Positions 1 to 4,317 of a DNA stretch of 5,688 bases are shown here, piece by piece. How positions within the stretch are numbered: position 1 is the first letter of the stretch; each line of letters starts with the position of its first letter. Source of the stretch: an uncultured Actinomycetes bacterium (GTDB lineage: Bacteria > Actinomycetota > Acidimicrobiia > Acidimicrobiales > Acidimicrobilacustridaceae). A program made the translations under genes and the position numbers. The notes under the pieces were generated by a model. It had not been told where the DNA came from. It ran no database searches and saw only the letters and a list, made by a program, of their open reading frames with translations. The stretch is from positions 1-5,688 of the forward strand of contig CAMFLJ010000253.1 of the NCBI GenBank assembly GCA_945957335.1, given 5' to 3'.

Positions 1-34
1 CAGCGCCCTGCGCGACTACCTCGGCGGGTCCTGA
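1..34 (+). CDS. 3' end of an upstream gene (partial)
   Basis: The frame beginning at base 2 reads SALRDYLGGS and ends at TGA 32-34, so the window opens inside the last codons of a plus-strand gene. Ten residues are not enough to assign a family. By analogy with the mycobacterial block (Rv1828 MerR/FtsR-like gene just before the Rv1829 nuclease) it could be a MerR-type regulator, but that is inference from gene order only. The 63-nt gap and the promoter-like box before the next gene suggest that the next gene has its own transcription start. Confidence 0.45.
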   Translation, partial: SALRDYLGGS

Positions 35-46
35 GCCACCCCCACA

Positions 47-61
47 GAGGGCCCTTCGCCG
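47..61. repeat. Left copy of a 15-nt inverted repeat
   Basis: GAGGGCCCTTCGCCG here is the exact reverse complement of bases 1609-1623. CCACCC at 36-41 also matches GGGTGG at 1626-1631 in the same inverted arrangement, with a small gap. Both copies lie just after a stop codon and together bracket the nuclease and channel genes. The core GGGCCC is itself palindromic, so this may simply be terminator-like sequence. Its function is unknown. Confidence 0.5.
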
Positions 62-85
62 TCGTCGATGGGTGCCCAGGGCCGG

Positions 86-97
86 TAGGGTGCCGAG
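86..97 (+). promoter_or_regulatory. Leaderless-type -10 box of the nuclease gene
   Basis: TAGGGT at 86-91 fits the actinobacterial -10 consensus TANNNT. It is separated by exactly 6 nt (GCCGAG) from the ATG at 98, so transcription would begin at or next to the A of the start codon. No convincing Shine-Dalgarno or -35 box is visible. The same geometry occurs before gcvT and the MFS gene in this window. Confidence 0.6.
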
Positions 98-598
98 ATG
101 GTCGAGATGGAGCTGATCGCCGTCCGCGTGGAGCTGCCGGGCAACACGCCGGTGGTCGTCCTGCGCGAGCTCGGCGGTGAGGGGCGCCTGCTCCCGATCT
201 TCATCGGCCAGCCCGAGGCCACCGCCATCGCCTTCGCCCTCGACGGCGTGCAGACCCCCCGGCCGATGACCCATGACCTCATGCGCGACCTGCTCGAGGA
301 GCTGGGCGCGCGGGTCGAGCGCGTGCTCGTCACCCACCTCGAAGAGGGCACGTTCTACGCCGAGATCCACCTCGTCCACGGCGGTGACCAGCACCGTGTG
401 TCGGCCCGCCCGTCCGACGCCATGGCCCTCGCCCTGCGGATCGACTGCCCGATCTTCGCCTCCGACGACGTCGTCGCCGAGGCGGGCCTCGTGCCCGACG
501 ACGACGACGAGGGCGACGACGAGGAGGTCGGCGAGGACGTGGTCGAGCAGTTCCGTGACTTCCTCGACCACGTGAACCCGGACGACTTCGCCTCGTAG
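98..598 (+). CDS. Bifunctional nuclease family protein (DUF151/BFN)
   Basis: This 166-aa protein belongs to the DUF151 family (PF02577). Plant and bacterial members have been reported to act as nucleases on RNA and DNA, but the physiological role in actinobacteria is poorly defined. Family signatures are plain: LLPIFIGQPEATAIAFAL at residues 31-48, TPRPMTHDLM at 53-62, and the SARPSDAMALALR block at 102-114 followed by PIFASDDVV at 118-126. A very acidic linker (PDDDDEGDDEEVGED, 133-147) leads to a C-terminal FRDFLDHVNPDDF segment (152-164), a tail I associate with actinobacterial members such as Rv1829. It has no signal peptide or membrane segment, so it should be cytosolic. I chose ATG 98 because a -10 box lies 6 nt upstream; ATG 107 is the alternative. 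The channel gene starts 6 nt after its stop, so the two are probably co-transcribed. Confidence 0.92.
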   Translation: MVEMELIAVRVELPGNTPVVVLRELGGEGRLLPIFIGQPEATAIAFALDGVQTPRPMTHDLMRDLLEELGARVERVLVTHLEEGTFYAEIHLVHGGDQHRVSARPSDAMALALRIDCPIFASDDVVAEAGLVPDDDDEGDDEEVGEDVVEQFRDFLDHVNPDDFAS

Positions 599-604
599 GG
601 CCCG

Positions 605-1606
605 ATGGAACAACCAGATCCATGGCGGCCGGTCCGCCGGGGGTTCCTCGCGCTGGGCCTCATCATCGTCGCCGGCACGTTCGGCTACGTGCTGCTCGGC
701 CTGAGCCTGATCGACGCGCTCTACCAGACGGTCACGACGGTCTCGACGGTGGGCTTCCGCGAGGTGGGCCGCTCCACCGGCGCGTTCAAGGTGCTCACCA
801 TGGCGCTGATCCTGCTCGGGGTCGGCACGCTCTTCTACACGCTCACCGTCGCCCTCGAGACGCTCGTCGAGGGCCGGGTCACCGATCACCTGCGGAGGCG
901 CCGCATGAGCCGAGACATCTCGAAGATGGCGGACCACGTCATCGTCTGCGGGTGGGGGCGCATCGGTCGCCGGGCCGCCCACGACCTCGCCGCCGCAGGG
1001 CGCCAGGTGGTGGTGGTCGACCGTGACGCGTCGGTGGCCGAGGCCGACCTGCCCTTCGTGATCGGCGACGCCACCGACGACGCGGTGCTGGCCGCCGCCG
1101 GCCTCGACCGGGCCTCGACGTTGATCTGCGCGCTCACCGGCGACAGCGACAACGTGTACCTCACGCTCAGCGCCAGGGCGATGCGGCCCGACCTGTTCAT
1201 CATCGCCCGGGCCCGCGTCACCTCGGCCGAGGCCCGGCTGGTGCAGGCCGGCGCCGATCGGGTCGTGAACCCGCAGGCCATCGGCGGCTCACGGGTCGCC
1301 GCGCTCACCCTCCAGCCCCACGTCGTCGAGTTCCTCGACGTGGTGATGCACGACGGCTCGATCGAGTTCCGCCTCGAGGAGGCCCGGATCCCCGAGGGCT
1401 CGTCCCTGATCGGCCGCTCGATCCGCGATGCGGGCATCCGCGACCGCACCGGTGCCCTGGTGATGGGGCTGCGCGAGCCCGACGGCACGTTCGTCGCCAA
1501 CCCGCCCCCCGACATGGTCCTGACGGCGGGCCAGGTGCTGATCGGCATCGGCACCCCGACCCAGCTGAGCGCCCTCGGCCGGGTGGTGGGCGAGACCGGT
1601 TCCTGA
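605..1606 (+). CDS. Two-TM potassium channel with RCK (TrkA-N/TrkA-C) domains
   Basis: This 333-aa protein has the MthK-like plan and nearly the MthK length. TM1 spans about residues 12-32, followed by a pore helix and filter at 38-54 (TVTTVSTVGFREV), and TM2 at about 61-85 with possible hinge glycines G72 and G74. A basic linker HLRRRR (95-100) leads to the TrkA-N Rossmann domain at about 110-230, with nucleotide-binding GWGRIG (116-121), an acidic D139 ending VVVVD, and GDATDD (154-159). TrkA-C follows at about 248-325. It should form a tetrameric, ligand-gated K+ channel in the plasma membrane. The filter departs from canonical TVGYGD (Phe for Tyr, Arg for the second Gly), so selectivity is not certain. 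ATG 605 has only a weak AGGG before it, which suggests translational coupling to the nuclease gene ending at 598. An internal ATG at 905 with a strong SD may yield a free RCK subunit. Confidence 0.92.
   Translation: MEQPDPWRPVRRGFLALGLIIVAGTFGYVLLGLSLIDALYQTVTTVSTVGFREVGRSTGAFKVLTMALILLGVGTLFYTLTVALETLVEGRVTDHLRRRRMSRDISKMADHVIVCGWGRIGRRAAHDLAAAGRQVVVVDRDASVAEADLPFVIGDATDDAVLAAAGLDRASTLICALTGDSDNVYLTLSARAMRPDLFIIARARVTSAEARLVQAGADRVVNPQAIGGSRVAALTLQPHVVEFLDVVMHDGSIEFRLEEARIPEGSSLIGRSIRDAGIRDRTGALVMGLREPDGTFVANPPPDMVLTAGQVLIGIGTPTQLSALGRVVGETGS
894..907 (+). promoter_or_regulatory. Strong internal Shine-Dalgarno and ATG within the channel gene
   Basis: GGAGG at 894-898 sits 6 nt before the in-frame ATG at 905 (Met101), an ideal ribosome-binding arrangement and better than the one at the annotated start. 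Met101 falls exactly between TM2 with its basic linker and the Rossmann domain, so initiation here would give a 233-aa soluble RCK protein (905-1606). The SD uses an AGG arginine codon, which is uncommon in GC-rich actinobacterial genes. In MthK an internal start at Met107 makes free RCK subunits for the octameric gating ring. That parallel supports the reading but does not prove it. Confidence 0.5.
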
Positions 1607-1608
1607 GC

Positions 1609-1623
1609 CGGCGAAGGGCCCTC
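1609..1623. repeat. Right copy of a 15-nt inverted repeat
   Basis: CGGCGAAGGGCCCTC is the exact reverse complement of 47-61 and begins 3 nt after the channel stop codon. GGCGA (1610-1614) can also pair locally with TCGCC (1636-1640), but the inner stem is poor and no T-run follows, so a terminator role is weak. Confidence 0.5.
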
Positions 1624-1659
1624 CTGGGTGGTGCCTCGCCCGGAGTGGGGGCGCGACCG

Positions 1660-1688
1660 TTGACGGCGCGCGCGGCTCCCGTTACCCT
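1660..1688 (+). promoter_or_regulatory. Sigma-70-type promoter of the merR gene
   Basis: TTGACG (1660-1665) and TACCCT (1683-1688) are separated by 17 bp, the best -35/-10 pair in the window. Transcription would start near 1694-1696, giving a leader of about 100 nt before the ATG at 1797. The 17-bp spacer is the ordinary length, not the stretched 19-20 bp spacer of classical MerR-activated promoters. A second possible -10, TAGTTT, lies at 1710-1715 but lacks a matching -35. Confidence 0.6.
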
Positions 1689-1691
1689 GCC

Positions 1692-1709
1692 CGAGCGGTC
1701 ACACGCTCG
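1692..1709. promoter_or_regulatory. Perfect dyad over the predicted merR transcription start
   Basis: CGAGCG (1692-1697), a 6-nt loop GTCACA, and CGCTCG (1704-1709) form a perfect 6-bp inverted repeat. It begins 3 nt after the -10 box and covers the predicted +1. It could be an operator, perhaps for autoregulation by the downstream MerR protein, or a short 5' hairpin in the leader mRNA. Confidence 0.4.
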
Positions 1710-1787
1710 TAGTTTCACTGTTGTCGTCCGGCTTCTCTGCCGATACCACCTGGCGTGACCCGACAACACCGCTCGAGCCCGACGAAC

Positions 1788-1792
1788 GAGGA
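1788..1792 (+). promoter_or_regulatory. Ribosome-binding site of the merR gene
   Basis: GAGGA lies 4 nt before the ATG at 1797. It favours that start over the in-frame GTG at 1755, which would add 14 residues of no family character (TRQHRSSPTNEDL). Confidence 0.65.
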
Positions 1793-1796
1793 CCTC

Positions 1797-2267
1797 ATGA
1801 CCAAGGCTCAGGACAACGGCTTCAGCGGCGCCCGCGCCGCCGAGGTCGTGGGCATCAGCTACCGGCAGCTCGACTACTGGGCCCGCACCGACCTCGTGCG
1901 GCCCTCGCTCGTCGACGCCAAGGGCAGCGGCAGCCGCCGCCGCTACAGCTACACCGACCTGCTCGAGCTCCGGGTCATCAAGAGCCTGCTCGACGCCGGC
2001 ATCAAGCTCGAGAACGTGCGCGACATCTTCCAGTACCTGCGCGAGCACCTCGATGGCGACATCACCTCGGCCAACCTGGTCATCCAGGGCACCAGCGCCG
2101 TGCTCATCGAGAGCGACGGCGAGCTCATCGACCTGGTGAAGAAGGGCCAGGGCGTGCTCAACGTCCTCCCGCTCGCCGGTGTGCGCCAGGAGATGGACGC
2201 CCGCATCCGCGAGCTGCACCCCGAGCCCGGCACCGCCACCGTCACCCGACTGGCCGCCGGCTCCTGA
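1797..2267 (+). CDS. MerR-family transcriptional regulator (Rv1830-like)
   Basis: This 156-aa cytosolic DNA-binding protein has an N-terminal winged helix-turn-helix. Residues 8-36 (GFSGARAAEVVGISYRQLDY onward, then WARTDLVRPS) carry the recognition helix, and 43-56 (GSGSRRRYSYTDLL) form the wing. The helix ELRVIKSLLDAGIKLENVR (57-75) is the typical dimerisation lead-in. The rest (about 84-156) lacks the metal-binding cysteines of MerR/CueR/SoxR, so it is not a metal or redox sensor of those types. The phrases ISYRQLDYW and LVRPS match, from memory, the mycobacterial Rv1830 group, which has been linked to growth and cell division. It has its own promoter (1660-1688) and is closed by two stem-loops, so it is probably monocistronic. 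Regulatory targets cannot be read from the sequence. Confidence 0.9.
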   Translation: MTKAQDNGFSGARAAEVVGISYRQLDYWARTDLVRPSLVDAKGSGSRRRYSYTDLLELRVIKSLLDAGIKLENVRDIFQYLREHLDGDITSANLVIQGTSAVLIESDGELIDLVKKGQGVLNVLPLAGVRQEMDARIRELHPEPGTATVTRLAAGS

Positions 2268-2272
2268 GCCCG

Positions 2273-2292
2273 CCCTCCCCGGCGGGGGAGGG
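2273..2292. terminator. GC-rich stem-loop after the merR gene
   Basis: CCCTCCCC (2273-2280) pairs perfectly with GGGGAGGG (2285-2292) across a 4-nt loop GGCG. The stem begins 5 nt after the merR stop codon. There is no T-run, as is common for actinobacterial hairpin terminators, so it may be a terminator or an mRNA 3'-end protector. Confidence 0.5.
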
Positions 2293-2317
2293 GAGCGGGG
2301 CACCGCCAACGAACCGT

Positions 2318-2346
2318 GAGGGCCCGGGCCACGTGCCCGGGCCCTC
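2318..2346. terminator. Strong 12-bp terminator hairpin between merR and tetR
   Basis: GAGGGCCCGGGC (2318-2329) and GCCCGGGCCCTC (2335-2346) form a perfect 12-bp stem around the 5-nt loop CACGT. It lies 51 nt after the merR stop and is followed by TCTCGCG, with only scattered Ts. It is the most stable simple hairpin seen in the window and very probably ends the merR transcript before the tetR promoter. Its symmetry would let it act in both directions. Confidence 0.75.
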
Positions 2347-2409
2347 TCGCGTGCACCCCCCGGGCCGGAGTCGGGAACGCCCAGGTCAGGGCCATCCCAC
2401 ATCGGAAAG

Positions 2410-2441
2410 TGAACGTGGTTCATACTCTGAACGTGGTTCAT
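2410..2441. promoter_or_regulatory. Tandem palindromic operator upstream of tetR
   Basis: The 14-mer TGAACGTGGTTCAT occurs twice, at 2410-2423 and 2428-2441, a direct repeat with an 18-nt period. Each copy contains a perfect dyad, TGAAC-GTG-GTTCA. The four half-sites alternate in orientation with 3, 5 and 3 nt spacing. Such dyads just before a TetR-family gene are the usual signature of an autorepressor operator. The pair brackets a -10-like TACTCT (2423-2428), so binding should block RNA polymerase. I saw no other copy in the window, including in front of gcvT and the MFS gene. Confidence 0.8.
2423..2428 (+). promoter_or_regulatory. Candidate -10 box of tetR
   Basis: TACTCT matches TANNNT and lies between the two operator palindromes, touching the edge of each. 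Transcription would start near 2435. No good -35 hexamer is seen 17 bp upstream. If correct, the leader is very short (about 13-16 nt) or absent. Confidence 0.4.
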
Positions 2442-2447
2442 CTGCGA

Positions 2448-3185
2448 GTGGTGCCCGACGATCGACGAGAGCGGACCCGCCAGGCCAAGCGCGCCCGGAT
2501 CCTCGCCGCGGCCGGGGGCGTGATCGACCGCGACGGCCTCGACGGGCTCACCATGCAGGCCGTCGCCGCCGAGCTCGACTGCGCCGTGGGCACCCTCTAC
2601 ACCGCCTTCGCATCCAAGGCCGACCTCGTGGCCGCCCTCCAGGGCGAGGCGGTGGGGGTTCTCGAAGGCTCGCTGCAGAGCGCCCGGGCCCAGTGGGAGC
2701 CCGAGCTCGACCACCTCGACGACGAGCTCGCCGCCCTGGTGGAGCTGGTGGCCTACGGCGCCTTCGTCGCGGCCGCCGCCGTGGTCTACCCGGACGAGAC
2801 CCGCCTGGTTCGGGGCATGCTCGGCGACGCCGCCCCGCCGAAGGGCTCCGACGAGGCCCGCAGGCTCCTTCCTGTGGTGCTGCGCCTGCTCGACCCACCG
2901 GTGAACCGCCTCGCCGACGCCGTCGGCCTCGGGGTGCTGCACCCAGGCGACCCCGTCACCCGGGCCCTGACCTGGCTCACCGCCCTGCACGGCGTGCTCC
3001 GCGTCGACGGCCTGGGCCCCCTCGACCGGCACCTGTTCCGGGCCGGTCCGCTGGCCCGTGGCCTCACCGACGACCTGCTGTGCGGGTGGGGCGCACCACG
3101 TGACGACATCGAGGTCGCGGCGTCGCACCTCGACCGCCTCGCCGCCCTCGGGCCACTGGCACCACCCCCCGAGCCCCCGCTGTAG
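2448..3185 (+). CDS. TetR-family transcriptional regulator
   Basis: From GTG 2448 this is a 245-aa protein. The N-terminal TetR DNA-binding domain is clear: RRERTRQAKRARILAAA at residues 6-22, then LTMQAVAAELDCAVGTLY (34-51) and TAFASKADLVAAL (52-64), the helix-turn-helix and following helix. Residues about 70-235 are a helical ligand-binding and dimerisation domain with no recognisable ligand signature, and the C-terminus is proline-rich (LAPPPEPPL). The frame is open back to 2316, but those codons run through the terminator hairpin and both operators, so I place the start at GTG 2448 or GTG 2451; neither has a good SD. The tandem operator immediately upstream implies autorepression. The stop TAG 3183-3185 is also the first half of the gcvT -10 box. 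Whether the protein affects gcvT or the MFS gene is unknown. Confidence 0.88.
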   Translation: MVPDDRRERTRQAKRARILAAAGGVIDRDGLDGLTMQAVAAELDCAVGTLYTAFASKADLVAALQGEAVGVLEGSLQSARAQWEPELDHLDDELAALVELVAYGAFVAAAAVVYPDETRLVRGMLGDAAPPKGSDEARRLLPVVLRLLDPPVNRLADAVGLGVLHPGDPVTRALTWLTALHGVLRVDGLGPLDRHLFRAGPLARGLTDDLLCGWGAPRDDIEVAASHLDRLAALGPLAPPPEPPL

Positions 3186-3194
3186 GGTCGCCCC
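3183..3194 (+). promoter_or_regulatory. Leaderless-type -10 box of gcvT
   Basis: TAGGGT at 3183-3188 is followed by exactly 6 nt (CGCCCC) and then the GTG start at 3195. The hexamer overlaps the tetR stop codon. There is no Shine-Dalgarno before this start, so a leaderless mRNA beginning at the GTG is the simplest reading. A loose -35 (CTGGCA, 3156-3161) is spaced too far away (21 bp) to trust. Confidence 0.6.
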
Positions 3195-4286
3195 GTGACC
3201 GACATCCGCCGCTCGCCGCTCGACGCCGTCCACCGTGAGCTGGGGGCCAAGATGGTCCCCTTCGGCGGGTGGGACATGCCGCTCTCGTACCCGGAGGGCA
3301 CCCTCGCCGAGCATCGGGCGTGCCGCCACGGCGCCGTGGTCTTCGACGTCTCGCACCTCGGCACCGTCCGCGTGAGCGGGCCCGGGGCGTTCCCCACCCT
3401 GCAGCGGGCGCTCACCAACGACCTCGGGCGGATCGCCCCCGGCCGGGCCCAGTACACCCACCTGCTCGACCCCGACGACGCCTCGGTGCTCGACGACATC
3501 ATCGTGTGGTGGGTCGACGCCGAGAGCTTCGACGTCATGCCCAACGCCTCCAACACGGCACGGGTCACCGACGCCCTGGCCGAGGAGGCCGCGGCCGCCG
3601 GCGCGGCCGAGGTGGAGGCCTCCGACGTCACCGCCGAGCGCGCCGTGCTGGCCGTCCAGGGCCCCCACGCCCGTGAGCGGCTTGCCGCGGTGAGCCCCGA
3701 GGCCGCCGCCGTCGCCCGCTTCACCGTCGCCCGCGTGCCGTGGCGCGACACCGTGTTCACCGTGGCCGGCACCGGCTACACCGGCGAGGACGGCGTCGAG
3801 CTGGCGGTGCCGGCCAACCACGCGGCGGCCCTCTGGCACGAGGTCGTCGACGCCGGTGTGGTGCCGGCCGGCCTCGGCGCCCGCGACACCCTCCGCCTCG
3901 AGTCCGGCCTGCCGCTGCACGGCCACGAGCTCGGTCCGGGCATCACCACCCTCCAGGCCAACCTGGGATGGGTCGTGGCCTGGGACAAGGGCCCGTTCCG
4001 CGGCCGCGACGCCCTCGAGGCCGAGCGCGCGACCGGTCCCGCCCGCCGCCTCCGCGGCCTCGTCACCGACGGCCGCCGCCCGCCCCGGGAGGGCAGCCCG
4101 GTGCTGAGCGGCTCGGAGGTCGTGGGCGAGGTCACCAGCGGCAACTTCGCCCCCGAGCTCGGCCACGGCGTCGCGCTCGCCTTCCTGCCGCCGGACGCGG
4201 TCGAGGGCGACGAGCTCGTCGTCGACGTGCGGGGCACCTCTCTGCGGGCCCGCGTGGTGGCCCTGCCCTTCGTCACGAAGCGCTGA
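3195..4286 (+). CDS. gcvT: Glycine cleavage system T protein (aminomethyltransferase)
   Basis: GcvT transfers the methylene group from aminomethyl-lipoyl GcvH to tetrahydrofolate, releasing ammonia and 5,10-methylene-THF, in the cytosol. The 363-aa length is normal for the family. Hallmarks run in order: LGAKMVPFGGWDMPL (16-30), EHRACR and VFDVSHLG (39-56), LTNDLGRIAPGRAQYT (73-88), the catalytic-aspartate region VLDDIIV (98-104, D100/D101), AVQGP (153-157), AGTGYTGEDGVEL (191-203), GLGARDTLRLESGLPLHG (226-243), LGWVVAWDKG (257-266) and the C-terminal GEVTSGNFAPELGHGVA (311-327). These match true GcvT and not the YgfZ or sarcosine/dimethylglycine dehydrogenase relatives. The family's usual NAAN is NASN at 117-120, still conservative. 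GTG 3195 is chosen for the upstream -10 and because the protein begins at the normal N-terminus. gcvH and gcvP are not in this window. It ends 31 nt from the convergent MFS gene, with no obvious terminator between. Confidence 0.96.
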   Translation: MTDIRRSPLDAVHRELGAKMVPFGGWDMPLSYPEGTLAEHRACRHGAVVFDVSHLGTVRVSGPGAFPTLQRALTNDLGRIAPGRAQYTHLLDPDDASVLDDIIVWWVDAESFDVMPNASNTARVTDALAEEAAAAGAAEVEASDVTAERAVLAVQGPHARERLAAVSPEAAAVARFTVARVPWRDTVFTVAGTGYTGEDGVELAVPANHAAALWHEVVDAGVVPAGLGARDTLRLESGLPLHGHELGPGITTLQANLGWVVAWDKGPFRGRDALEAERATGPARRLRGLVTDGRRPPREGSPVLSGSEVVGEVTSGNFAPELGHGVALAFLPPDAVEGDELVVDVRGTSLRARVVALPFVTKR

Positions 4287-4317
4287 CGCCCCGTTCGCCG
4301 CGAGCTGCTCGGTCCGA

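Noticed and set aside
496..541. GAC/GAG-rich tract as a simple-sequence repeat
   Set aside because: It encodes the acidic linker of the nuclease in frame, with mixed codons and no regular repeat unit.
596..604. TAGGGC before the channel ATG as a leaderless promoter
   Set aside because: The last position is C instead of T and only 3 nt separate it from the ATG, unlike the exact 6-nt spacing of the other three. The TAG is simply the nuclease stop codon.
1610..1640. Intrinsic terminator after the channel gene (GGCGA...TCGCC)
   Set aside because: Only a 5-bp outer stem with a bulged inner stem and a long loop, and no T-run; too weak to call.
1755..1796. Upstream GTG start for the merR gene
   Set aside because: ATG 1797 has a GAGGA ribosome-binding site, and the 14 extra residues have no family character.
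2316..2447. An N-terminal extension of the TetR protein from GTG 2316
   Set aside because: The extra 44 residues would be encoded by half of the terminator hairpin and both operator palindromes and resemble no TetR N-terminus. GTG 2448/2451 places the DNA-binding domain at the usual position.
1305..4166. A 953-codon open frame on the minus strand spanning merR, tetR and most of gcvT
   Set aside because: It is antisense to three well-recognised genes and has low-complexity G/A/V/E/H composition. Long spurious antisense frames are normal at this GC content.
4287..4317. Bidirectional terminator between convergent gcvT and MFS genes
   Set aside because: The 31-nt gap contains only CGAGC/GCTCG separated by one base, which cannot form a proper hairpin loop.
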